From: SMWC01 sp963581225
GTDB lineage: Bacteria > Pseudomonadota > Gammaproteobacteria > Steroidobacterales > Rariloculaceae
Assembly (NCBI GenBank): GCA_963581225.1
Contig: CAUZMW010000021.1
Coordinates: forward strand, 1 to 29,478
Direction of reading: 5' to 3'
Length of the DNA: 29,478 nt
Both the position numbers and the translations under genes were made by a program. Of the stretch, positions 15,036 to 22,111 are shown piece by piece. A model generated the notes under the pieces. The model did not search any database. It worked only from the letters and a program-made list of their open reading frames with translations, and was not told where the DNA came from. How positions within the stretch are numbered: position 1 is the first letter of the stretch; each line of letters starts with the position of its first letter.

Positions 15036-17192
15036 CTAGAAGGAGTACCTGGCCGAGATTCCGAACACGCGAGGTTCGCCATATTGATAATAATTTTCGT
15101 TCACCCAGCCCTTACGGGGATCGTTACCGAAGTACAGACCATGGACGGCGTAGTCGTCGTCAGTCAGGTTTCTGGCCCAGAGTAGAAACTCGGTCTGTCC
15201 CAGTCGATAGCGCAGACTGGCGTTCATCAACGTATAACCATCGATGCTGCCGTCGTGATAGTAACCAAACTGGCTGTCATCACGTCCTTCGAGCTCTAGT
15301 CGAGCACTGAGCCTAGCGGTGAAAATAAGGTTAGCACCCAGACCGAATTGCCACTCGGGCGATTTGGCCTGATCGATATCGTTGCGGATAACGAAATCGT
15401 CCAGATCCAAATCGAATGTCGTAATCTCTTCGATCTCCGTATCGAGCCAACCGAGAGAACCAAACAATTCAACTCGATCCGAGAGTCGATAGCTCAACTC
15501 AATCTCCGCGCCCCGATTGGATCCATCGACATTATCAAGAAAACCGATCCACAAGAAATTCACGCCGTCCCACATCCACGATTCGACCTGCGCATCGTTC
15601 CTGTCCATATAAAACAGCGCAGCGCGCAACGTAAGCCGAATATCGAAGTAAGTCCCTTTGAGACCGATCTCCCGATTCAGCAACGTCTCGGTATCGACTA
15701 GAAGCCGCGGCTCTATGAACGATTGAAACACCGGCTGCACGAAAGGCAGGTTCGCGCTCGCCTCCGTGTTAACACCGCCGGGCTTACTGCCGCGCGACAG
15801 CGTCGCGTACAGCAGCGTGCTCTCTGCCAGGTCATAAGTCAGAGTGAGCTCCCCATTGTGAAGCGTGTCACTGCTACTCGATCGAAGATCGAAAGTATCT
15901 TCGTAGCTGTCATCGAAGCGCTCGTATCGCAGACCCGCCGTTAGCCTGAGGCGATCCGCGAGCCCGATTTCGATCTGCCCATAGATGGCTTGTCGCTCCG
16001 CCTCGTAGACGCTGAAGAAATCTCCGTAATACATGCGCTGCAGATCTTCGTCCCTCTGCTGAGCGTAGAGGCCGACGACGTACTCGATATCGGCACTTTG
16101 CGATCCGCCTAGTAAGCGTATGTCAATAGATACCTCGTCGCGATCTCGAAGGTAGTTATCCGTATTCGAGAACAAGTCGAAAACCGGGTCGCATAAGGTA
16201 CCGTCACAGAGACCAACGTACGTCCAATCCTCATCGAAACCGTACTCGATATCACTCTCGAGCCACGTCGCGACCGCCTGAAGCGTAGACGCTGCACCGA
16301 CCTGCCATTCGGCTCGGCCTGCGAGCGCGAGGCTCTCCTGGTGGTCGCGACCCGGTTGATCCGATAGCGTGTCGCGCGTGTTGTCGAGAGAAAAGGCATC
16401 GTAACCGTTCCGTCCATCGTAGCGGAATGCAGTCAGGCTGTACGTAGAGCCGTCACTCGGATCGAAGTGCAGGGACGCACGAATGGACGTTTCATCGAGG
16501 CCATTGGTGTTATCTCGCCCGAGAAAAACGTTGTCGATGTAGCCATCGCTCTTGCTTTGCTGCACGGCCAATCGTCCGGCCGTCGTTTCGCTCAACGGAC
16601 CGCTGACAACACCGCCAGCATTCCAGCGTCCGTAGTTACCCGCACCAAGCTCGATGAAACTTTCGAATGTCTCCTTAGGCCGGTTGCTGCGAATATTTAC
16701 CATCCCGGCGAGTGCGCTGCCTCCGAATCGCGTTCCCTGAGGTCCTCGCAATATCTCGACCTGTTCGACGTCGAATAGCATTGCCGCATTGGCTGTGCCG
16801 CCCAAGCTGATATCGTCCACCGTAATGCCAACCGAGGGGAAGTGCTTCGGATCGACGAACTGCTCCAGATCCCCGACCCCGCGCACCTGCACGAAGCGGG
16901 CGCGGGAGCCGCCGCTTGAGTAACTGACATTTGCTGCGGTATTGAGCACGGCTTCCAAATGCTGAGCCGCCCTGGCCTCGATAATACTTTCATCGATTAC
17001 CGTAACGCTGACCGGCGTGCTCATCAGATCGCTCTCTCGAAATCCTGCGGTGACGACGATCTCTTCAAGCACGGGAATCGGCTGTATTTCCTGCGTAAAC
17101 GCGAGTGCCGGCGATAGCGATGCCATCACGGCGATCGTGGTCGCTCGTTGATCGAAGCGGCGGCCCTTGCGAGACGGGAGTGTCTTGTTCAT
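15036..17192 (-). CDS. TonB-dependent outer-membrane receptor for thiamine (riboswitch-controlled)
   Basis: 718 residues from ATG 17192, selected because AGGAGA lies 8 bases upstream and a signal peptide follows (basic MNKTLPSRKGRRFD, core TIAVMASLSPALAF). The open frame runs on to 17291, but that extension is riboswitch RNA. After the signal comes a TonB-box-like EEIVVTAGF, the plug domain (STPVSVTVIDESIIEARAA, VQVRGVGDLEQFVD, DVEQVEILRGPQGTRFG, GMVNIRSNRP), then a 22-strand barrel ending in ISARYSF with the C-terminal Phe typical of outer-membrane proteins. CDGTLCD may be a disulfide in a surface loop. The TPP riboswitch upstream identifies the cargo as thiamine or a thiamine phosphate. Energy would come from TonB-ExbBD encoded elsewhere. 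Confidence 0.92.
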   Translation of the reverse strand: MNKTLPSRKGRRFDQRATTIAVMASLSPALAFTQEIQPIPVLEEIVVTAGFRESDLMSTPVSVTVIDESIIEARAAQHLEAVLNTAANVSYSSGGSRARFVQVRGVGDLEQFVDPKHFPSVGITVDDISLGGTANAAMLFDVEQVEILRGPQGTRFGGSALAGMVNIRSNRPKETFESFIELGAGNYGRWNAGGVVSGPLSETTAGRLAVQQSKSDGYIDNVFLGRDNTNGLDETSIRASLHFDPSDGSTYSLTAFRYDGRNGYDAFSLDNTRDTLSDQPGRDHQESLALAGRAEWQVGAASTLQAVATWLESDIEYGFDEDWTYVGLCDGTLCDPVFDLFSNTDNYLRDRDEVSIDIRLLGGSQSADIEYVVGLYAQQRDEDLQRMYYGDFFSVYEAERQAIYGQIEIGLADRLRLTAGLRYERFDDSYEDTFDLRSSSSDTLHNGELTLTYDLAESTLLYATLSRGSKPGGVNTEASANLPFVQPVFQSFIEPRLLVDTETLLNREIGLKGTYFDIRLTLRAALFYMDRNDAQVESWMWDGVNFLWIGFLDNVDGSNRGAEIELSYRLSDRVELFGSLGWLDTEIEEITTFDLDLDDFVIRNDIDQAKSPEWQFGLGANLIFTARLSARLELEGRDDSQFGYYHDGSIDGYTLMNASLRYRLGQTEFLLWARNLTDDDYAVHGLYFGNDPRKGWVNENYYQYGEPRVFGISARYSF

Positions 17193-17194
17193 GT

Positions 17195-17220
17195 CGGATC
17201 TCCTCTGCGAACGAGATCCG
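17195..17220 (-). promoter_or_regulatory. hairpin burying the receptor ribosome-binding site
   Basis: On the minus-strand RNA, CGGAUCUC pairs perfectly with GAGAUCCG (8 bp, 10-base loop), ending 2 bases before the AUG at 17192. The 3' arm and loop contain the Shine-Dalgarno AGGAGA. No U-run follows. It lies between the TPP aptamer and the start codon, where a translational on/off switch is expected. The stem is seen directly; switching is inferred. Confidence 0.7.
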
Positions 17221-17257
17221 GGCAGACTGCGAAAGGGGAAATCCGTGACGGCATCCT

Positions 17258-17347
17258 GTCCCTTCGCCGGTACTAACCGGATCAGGTTCAAAGGGTTGAT
17301 CGGCTCGATGCCAATCTCTCAGGCCGTCTCCGGCCACCCCTCGGTTC
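17258..17347 (-). ncRNA. TPP riboswitch (THI element) aptamer
   Basis: The minus strand carries the complete thiamine-pyrophosphate aptamer core. In order: GAGGGGUGGCCGGAGACGGC, with a GGCCG/CGGCC stem closed by a GAGA loop; the conserved CUGAGAGA; an optional stem AUUGGC/GCCGAU; then ACCC and the hallmark UUUGAACCUGAUCCGG; and a CCGG-UUAGUA-CCGG stem followed by CGAAGGGA. GGGU and ACCC form P2. All bases known to grip the pyrimidine and pyrophosphate of TPP are in the expected places. It lies 65 bases before the start codon of the TonB receptor, so high TPP should shut off receptor synthesis and possibly the downstream genes. Confidence 0.97.
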
Positions 17348-17359
17348 TATCGAGCGTTT

Positions 17360-17389
17360 ATAGTAACTTAAGCCGCAGCCGAATGTGAA
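17360..17389 (-). promoter_or_regulatory. candidate promoter of the thiamine uptake operon
   Basis: Minus strand: TTCACA at 17389-17384 and TACTAT at 17365-17360, separated by 18 bases, resemble -35 and -10 boxes. Transcription would start near 17353, just before the TPP aptamer. The -35 box sits right against the moaB stop codon, so the operon start is packed against the end of moaB. Read by eye only. Confidence 0.4.
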
Positions 17390-17390
17390 C

Positions 17391-17915
17391 TCATTCTTTG
17401 AGCCGCGGTAGAAGCTCCGCAAGGTTACATGGTCCCGTGCGGCAGTCGAGTTGTGATGCGATGATCTTGTCCCATCCCGTCGCACAAGCGTTGGGCGATC
17501 CGGGCAAACAGAAAATATAGGTGCCGTTGGCGACGCCCGCCAGGCACCGAGACTGTAAACTCGAAGTGCCGATCTCATCGAAAGAGATGGTCCGGAACAT
17601 CTCGCCGAAACCTTCGATCTCTTTATCCAGTAGCGCGCGAACGGCCTCCGGCGTACCGTCTCGTCCGGTAACCCCGGTCCCGCCGGTGCAGATGACGACG
17701 TCAATGGTCGGGGCAGCGATCCAGTCGGATAAGATCGCCCGAATCGCATAGACGTCATCCTGGACAATCGCCCGGTTGCGAAGCTCATGTCCCGCCGTCG
17801 CGACGCGTTCTGCGAGCAAGTCACCCGAATTATCGGTAATCTCTGTCCGGCTATCCGAAATCGTGAGCACGGCCGCGTTGAGCGGTACGAACGATTTTTT
17901 TTCTCTACCGGCCAT
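17391..17915 (-). CDS. moaB: molybdenum cofactor biosynthesis protein B
   Basis: 174 residues, the MoaB/MogA fold. It adenylylates molybdopterin, or supports that step, in molybdenum cofactor synthesis; the activity is best shown for MogA and for archaeal MoaB. Motifs are LNAAVLTISDSRTEITDNSGDLL at the N-terminus, DVVICTGGTGVTGRDGTPEAV (the MPT-binding TGGTG and Asp), FRTISFDEIGTSSLQSRCLAGV and IFCLPGSPNACATGWDKII. The N-terminal sequence and length favour MoaB over Mog. It is separated from the moaACDE operon by an MFS gene, rimI and mocA, and is divergent from the MFS gene. It ends immediately upstream of the candidate promoter for the thiamine operon. Confidence 0.92.
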   Translation of the reverse strand: MAGREKKSFVPLNAAVLTISDSRTEITDNSGDLLAERVATAGHELRNRAIVQDDVYAIRAILSDWIAAPTIDVVICTGGTGVTGRDGTPEAVRALLDKEIEGFGEMFRTISFDEIGTSSLQSRCLAGVANGTYIFCLPGSPNACATGWDKIIASQLDCRTGPCNLAELLPRLKE

Positions 17916-18025
17916 CGCGTTACTACCTTGTCAGGATTTCTTCCAGGTCGCAAGCCGATGGTGGACTGCCGCAGTTCTATGCGATCATCGCTTTGAACCG
18001 TCCCCTCCTCCTCCGTTCTCCTGCC

Positions 18026-19666
18026 ATGGTCACTTCGGAACACCGTTCGCATACTGACTCCAGCCTGAGTCCGCTCAAGATCAGGGTTTTCCGAAAAATC
18101 TGGTTGGCGAATCTTGTCTCGAACATCGGGACATGGATGCACGACGTCAGCGCCGGCTGGCTGATGACCGACCTGGCACCGGACCCCTTCATGGTCTCCT
18201 TGGTACAGGTCGCAGTCGTATTGCCCGGTTTCCTCTTTACGATTCCGGCTGGAGCGTTGGCCGACATCGTCGACCGGCGACTCTATATGCTGACGGCGAT
18301 CCTCTGGATGACGTGCATGGCCGCGGGCATCGGGGCGATAACCGTTACCGGAGCCATCACTCCATGGTCACTGATCGTATTCACGTTCGGGCTGGGTGCA
18401 GGCACGGCAATGATGTTGCCGGCATTTACGTCGCTCATTCCGGATCTCGTCCCTCGACAACAATTAATCGCCGCTGTGACATTGAACGCGATTGCGATGA
18501 ATGCCACTCGAGCGATAGGACCGGCAATCGCGGGCGCGCTTATCGCTCTGACCGGCCCCGGACCGGTGTTTCTACTCAACGCCGTCAGCTTCACCGGCAT
18601 CTATTTCGTCATCCTTCGGTATCGCAGCACGCAGCCCCGCAGCACGCTACCGTCCGAGCGTTTCTTCGGTGCATTGAAGGCCGGGCTCCGATTCGTTCGC
18701 CAGTCCCCATCTTTACAGACCGTTATCATTCGCGGCGTCGCGTTCTTCACGATGATGAGCGGGCTGTTCGCTTTTCTGCCGCTGATCGTTCGCGTCGAGG
18801 TCGGCGCAGGACCTCAAGCGTACGGCCTGTTATTAGCCAGCATGGGTGCCGGTGCTGTGACGACCGGGTTGGCGTTAACTCGGCTTCGCTCACGCATCTC
18901 GAGCGATAAGCTCGTGACGATCGGCACGATCATCGGTGCGTTAGCGCTGCTCGGACTAGCGCATGTCCGCATGATCCTGCCGTTAGCCGGAATCACGTTC
19001 GTTGCCGGAGCTGCATGGATCAGCGTCATCTCAACCCTGCAGGTCTCGGCACAAATGTCCCTGCCGGCGTGGATTCGGGCGCGTGGCCTCGCCGTCTATC
19101 TCGCCAGCTTCATGGGCAGTATGGCGATCGGCAGCGCAATCTGGGGCCGCCTCGCGTCGGCCACCGATACCACGACCGCGTTGACCGTCGCCGTCGGGCT
19201 GGGCCTCATCGCCAGCTTGATCGCGTCGCGCTGGAAGCTCGCCGCACATGCGCGGGTCGACCACTCTCTTGCCACTACCGTGACTGAAGGGCTCGTGGCC
19301 ATCCCGGAGCAGACGCACGATGGTCCGGTCATGGTCAATATCGAATATCTCATCGCCGCGGATGAGAGGACGAGCTTCGAAGCTGCGATGCGCGATGTCC
19401 GCCGCATGCGACTCCGAAACGGAGCGGTCGCCTGGGGGCTGTTCCGGGATACCGAAGACGACGCTCGCTATATCGAGCACTTCATCGACGCAACCTGGCT
19501 CGATCATCTTCGTCGCCGCGAGCGGCTGACCGTTGACGATGCGGAATTCAAAAACGTCGCGGATTCGTTTCATCGCGGCGACGGCCGGCCAAAGGTTAAA
19601 CATTTCATCGCGCGCGGCGCTCCTAAGCGGCGGCGCCGTTGGCTAGGAAGAAAGCTGCGAGATTAG
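18026..19666 (+). CDS. MFS transporter (MFS_3/EntS-like) with C-terminal soluble domain
   Basis: 546 residues from ATG 18026; an in-frame TTG at 17993 would add 11 residues but neither start has a clear Shine-Dalgarno sequence. Residues about 1-410 are a 10-12-helix major facilitator exporter: FRKIWLANLVSNIGTWMHDVSAGWLM, PGFLFTIPAGALADIVDRRLY, NAIAMNATRAIGPAIAGALI. The last 120 or so residues form a soluble alpha/beta domain (VMVNIEYLIAADERTSFEAA, RLRNGAVAWGLFRDTED, EHFIDATWLDHLRRRERLT) seen in many members of this family and resembling antibiotic-biosynthesis-monooxygenase-type folds. The family includes the enterobactin exporter EntS, but substrates of this fused branch are unknown. It is divergent from moaB. 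Confidence 0.87.
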   Translation: MVTSEHRSHTDSSLSPLKIRVFRKIWLANLVSNIGTWMHDVSAGWLMTDLAPDPFMVSLVQVAVVLPGFLFTIPAGALADIVDRRLYMLTAILWMTCMAAGIGAITVTGAITPWSLIVFTFGLGAGTAMMLPAFTSLIPDLVPRQQLIAAVTLNAIAMNATRAIGPAIAGALIALTGPGPVFLLNAVSFTGIYFVILRYRSTQPRSTLPSERFFGALKAGLRFVRQSPSLQTVIIRGVAFFTMMSGLFAFLPLIVRVEVGAGPQAYGLLLASMGAGAVTTGLALTRLRSRISSDKLVTIGTIIGALALLGLAHVRMILPLAGITFVAGAAWISVISTLQVSAQMSLPAWIRARGLAVYLASFMGSMAIGSAIWGRLASATDTTTALTVAVGLGLIASLIASRWKLAAHARVDHSLATTVTEGLVAIPEQTHDGPVMVNIEYLIAADERTSFEAAMRDVRRMRLRNGAVAWGLFRDTEDDARYIEHFIDATWLDHLRRRERLTVDDAEFKNVADSFHRGDGRPKVKHFIARGAPKRRRRWLGRKLRD

Positions 19667-19721
19667 AGAATGGATGACGCCGAATATTGCGCCACGACCG
19701 AAGGTCTGGAGCAGTAGCCTG

Positions 19722-20216
19722 CTAAGCCGCCTTCACCGCGAGATCGCAAGCCATGCGCACGGCATCTTCTCTGCCGGCGTAATAGCCGCGTCGCGCACCC
19801 GCTTCATGGAAACCGAGGCGTCTATAGAAGGCGAGAGCCGGCTCATTTCCGGCGCGCACTTCGAGATGGACGAGAAACGTACCTGCAATCCGCGCTGAGC
19901 TATGTAACCACTCGAGCAGAGAACGTCCAACGCCCCGCCGCTGATAGCCGGGCCGGACCGCCAGAAGACTCAGATGCGCACGATCGTCCAGAAATTCCAT
20001 AATCGCGAAGCCGACGAGTCTACGCCCGTCCTGAGCCGTAATCACTACGCAATCGAGATTAGCAAGGCAGTGTGTAATTCGCCTTTCGTTCCATGACCAC
20101 GGCAGCCCATGCTCGATCAATGTTCGAGCCATATTCGCAATGGTAGGCGCGTCCTTGCGTTTCGCAAGGCTCATCCGGATGTTCACGAAGCCCCGTTCCC
20201 TGTCTCTCGTTTGCAT
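19722..20216 (-). CDS. rimI: ribosomal-protein-alanine N-acetyltransferase
   Basis: 164 residues from ATG 20216; ATG 20174 (MSLAKRKDAPTIANMAR) is an equally plausible start. The frame is open further upstream but overlaps the divergent mocA and has no conserved content there. It is a GNAT acetyltransferase that modifies the N-terminal Ala of ribosomal protein S18. RimI hallmarks are GFAIMEFLDDRAHLSLLAVRPGYQRRGVGRSLLEWL (acetyl-CoA loop QRRGVG), VHLEVRAGNEPALAFYRRLGFHEAGARRGYY and the terminal REDAVRMACDL. It lies between the MFS gene (convergent, 55 bases) and mocA (divergent), away from its frequent partner tsaB. No lesion is seen. Confidence 0.83.
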   Translation of the reverse strand: MQTRDRERGFVNIRMSLAKRKDAPTIANMARTLIEHGLPWSWNERRITHCLANLDCVVITAQDGRRLVGFAIMEFLDDRAHLSLLAVRPGYQRRGVGRSLLEWLHSSARIAGTFLVHLEVRAGNEPALAFYRRLGFHEAGARRGYYAGREDAVRMACDLAVKAA

Positions 20217-20315
20217 AAATCGTGTAATGGACAGTGATCGATAGACTACCGCATTTGCTCTGCTACAGCGATGCGGCCAGTTATGTAAGAACTCGGTTCC
20301 AGTATAGTGAGCGCT

Positions 20316-20933
20316 ATGAGTTCCCCCGCGTGGCCACCTTCGAACGCACTCTGGTGCGTACTCTTGGCGGCGGGAGGGTCGCTGCGCCTCGGCTACCCGA
20401 AGCAACTCGTTCGCGACCCGGTGCGCCCTCTAATGCTGCGCGCGATGGATGCGGCTCAGTCCGTCGTGCCGGGCCGTGTGTTGGTGGTCTTGGGCGCTCA
20501 CTCGTTGCGCCTGCGGGCGTTATTGGCCCGAAACTACGCCGGCATCCTCGTCGTGAAGAACGCGAGTTGGCAAGACGGCATAGCCGGTTCCCTGGTCGCA
20601 GGTGTCGGCGCCGTCCCACGGGAAGCGAGGGGCGTACTGGTACTCCTGTCCGATCAGCCAAATCTCCGCGCCGCTTCGTTACAACGCCTCGTCGACGCCT
20701 GGCAACGCAGGCCAGGCCAACCTGTCGCCGCAGGGTACGCGGGCGACTTTGGCGTCCCGGCGATTCTGCCGCGCAGACTCTGGCCACAACTCCGCAGCCT
20801 TGAAGGCGATACCGGCGCCAAAGCCGTACTCCGCAGCGCCAGTTCGCGTATGAGGATCGTGACGATGCCGGAAGCGGCCTTCGATGTGGATACGAGCGAA
20901 GATCGACGGCGCGTAGAGCACGCGCTTCGCTGA
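20316..20933 (+). CDS. mocA: molybdenum cofactor cytidylyltransferase
   Basis: 205 residues from ATG 20316 (a GTG at 20307 in frame adds three). It transfers CMP from CTP to Mo-molybdopterin, making the MCD cofactor used by xanthine-oxidase-family enzymes. Nucleotidyltransferase motifs are VLLAAGGSLRLGYPKQLV (CTP-binding loop), VLVVLGAHSLRLRALL, KNASWQDGIAGSLVAGV, LVLLSDQPNLRAASLQRLV (metal-binding Asp in SDQP), GDFGVPAILPRRLWP, GDTGAKAVLRS and the C-terminal FDVDTSEDRRRV. A TATAGT lies 7 bases before the ATG and no Shine-Dalgarno is visible, so a leaderless mRNA is possible. It converges on moaE with 10 bases between stops. Its presence implies a molybdenum hydroxylase elsewhere in the genome. 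Confidence 0.9.
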   Translation: MSSPAWPPSNALWCVLLAAGGSLRLGYPKQLVRDPVRPLMLRAMDAAQSVVPGRVLVVLGAHSLRLRALLARNYAGILVVKNASWQDGIAGSLVAGVGAVPREARGVLVLLSDQPNLRAASLQRLVDAWQRRPGQPVAAGYAGDFGVPAILPRRLWPQLRSLEGDTGAKAVLRSASSRMRIVTMPEAAFDVDTSEDRRRVEHALR

Positions 20934-20943
20934 GCCTACGGCG

Positions 20944-21393
20944 TTAAGAGGGCGTTTCGCGATCTGCTGAAGCCGACCCCGTCACGCTGTTAATCCAACC
21001 CGACGGGCCGCTGCGATAGTGCTCTTTCTTCCAGATGGGAACGCGCTGTTTTAGTTCATCGATAATGTAGCGGCAGGCATCGAACGCCACGCCCCGGTGG
21101 GCAGCGCTGACACCAACCCACACCGCACACTCACCAATCTCGAGACGACCGACACGGTGGCGGCCAAAGGCTGCGAGGAGATCGAAACGTTCGGCCGCTT
21201 CTTCGAAGATCTGCTGCCCTTCTTTATTCGCCAGCGGCGCATGCGCCTCATACTCCAACGCAGTCACCGCCTCACCGTCGCTGTGATCCCGCACCCAACC
21301 CTCGAATGAGACGCAGGCGCCGGCGGCCTCACGGGTGAGCGCGTTCTTGAGCGCGTCGGGGTCGAGGCGCTGGTCTGTGATCTCGAAACTCAC
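20944..21393 (-). CDS. moaE: molybdopterin synthase catalytic subunit
   Basis: 149 residues with GTG start 21393. The MoaE2-MoaD2 complex inserts two sulfurs into cyclic pyranopterin monophosphate to make molybdopterin. Family residues visible are GACVSFEGWVRDHSDGEAVTALEYEAHAPLANKEGQQI, FGRHRVGRLEIGECAVWVGVSAAHRGVAFDACRYIIDELK, and the active-site Lys region VPIWKKEHY. The start overlaps the moaD stop by 4 bases (GTGA). The GGAGGG Shine-Dalgarno for moaE is made from the codons for the terminal Gly-Gly of MoaD, a neat coupling that would help the two subunits be made together. It is the last gene of the moaACDE run. Confidence 0.96.
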   Translation of the reverse strand: MSFEITDQRLDPDALKNALTREAAGACVSFEGWVRDHSDGEAVTALEYEAHAPLANKEGQQIFEEAAERFDLLAAFGRHRVGRLEIGECAVWVGVSAAHRGVAFDACRYIIDELKQRVPIWKKEHYRSGPSGWINSVTGSASADRETPS

Positions 21394-21632
21394 CCTCCCG
21401 CCACCGGAGGGAAGAACAGAACAACGTCGCCTTCCGTCAACGAAGCGGTCCAGGCTGCCAGCTCCTCGTTAATCGCGACCTTACAGCGTGCCATGGAGTC
21501 TGCGAAACCGTGCCGGGCCGACACCTCTACATAAAGATCCTCGGCAGTCGTCGCCGAGGTCGTCAACGACTCGACATGGAGACCGGCCTGCTCTCGGAAC
21601 ACGGCGAAGTACTGCGCGGTGACGTTGATCAC
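21390..21632 (-). CDS. moaD: molybdopterin synthase sulfur-carrier subunit
   Basis: 80 residues from GTG 21632, the normal MoaD length. The longer open frame back to 21725 lies inside moaC and is rejected. Ubiquitin-like fold: VTAQYFAVFREQAG at the N-terminus (matching the VKYFAxLRE family start), ARHGFADSMARCKVAINEELAAW, and TEGDVVLFFPPVAGG with the essential terminal Gly-Gly that is adenylylated and thiocarboxylated. GTG overlaps the moaC stop by 4 bases (GTGA), and its own stop overlaps the moaE start the same way, so moaC-moaD-moaE are translationally coupled. Confidence 0.94.
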   Translation of the reverse strand: MINVTAQYFAVFREQAGLHVESLTTSATTAEDLYVEVSARHGFADSMARCKVAINEELAAWTASLTEGDVVLFFPPVAGG

Positions 21633-22111
21633 GGTTTTGCCGCTGCCCCGAAATCCTTTTTGCCGCCCGTTTTTGAAATCAACCTGACCTCTCTGATTTC
21701 GATACCTTGAGAGAGCGCCTTGCACATGTCATAGACGGTCAGTGCTGCCGTCATCGCCCCGGTCAGGGCCTCCATCTCGACGCCCGTCTTATGAGTTGCT
21801 CGGACAGCGCAGTCAATAACGACTTCACCCGCCGCGCCCCAGTCGATCGAAATATTGCAGTCCTCCAACGGTATCGGATGACAGAACGGTATCAGCTCAT
21901 GCGTGCGCTTCGCGGCCATCACACCGGCCACGATTGCCGTATCGAATACGGGTCCTTTTTTCGTGCGCAGCGTCTCCCCCATCTGCGCGTCGGCAAGCAC
22001 ATCCTCCGGGAAGACGACGACCGCCCGGGCCAGGGCCGTTCTTCGCGTCACGGTTTTATCTCCGACATCCACCATGGTCGGCCGGTTAGCCGAATCCACG
22101 TGCGTCAGCAT
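21629..22111 (-). CDS. moaC: cyclic pyranopterin monophosphate synthase
   Basis: 160 residues. It works with MoaA in the first step of molybdenum cofactor synthesis, turning the 3',8-cyclo-GTP intermediate into cPMP. MoaC motifs are PTMVDVGDKTVTRRTALARA, GPVFDTAIVAGVMAAKRTHELIPFCHPIPL (active site), VRATHKTGVEMEALTGAMTAALTVYDMCKAL with the catalytic Lys/Asp, and ISKTGGKKDF at the end. Its ATG overlaps the last base of the moaA stop (TGATG), so ribosomes can restart directly. Length and motifs are complete. Confidence 0.97.
   Translation of the reverse strand: MLTHVDSANRPTMVDVGDKTVTRRTALARAVVVFPEDVLADAQMGETLRTKKGPVFDTAIVAGVMAAKRTHELIPFCHPIPLEDCNISIDWGAAGEVVIDCAVRATHKTGVEMEALTGAMTAALTVYDMCKALSQGIEIREVRLISKTGGKKDFGAAAKP

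Noticed and set aside
17193..17291. N-terminal extension of the TonB receptor from ATG 17291
   Set aside because: These codons are part of the TPP riboswitch; a strong ribosome site and signal peptide start at 17192.
17288..18142. A 284-codon minus-strand open frame across moaB
   Set aside because: It is an alternative frame of moaB and its upstream region, rich in Arg and Ser with no domain; moaB in the other frame is unmistakable.
20217..20405. N-terminal extension of RimI to 20405
   Set aside because: It overlaps the start of divergent mocA and adds residues not seen in RimI proteins.
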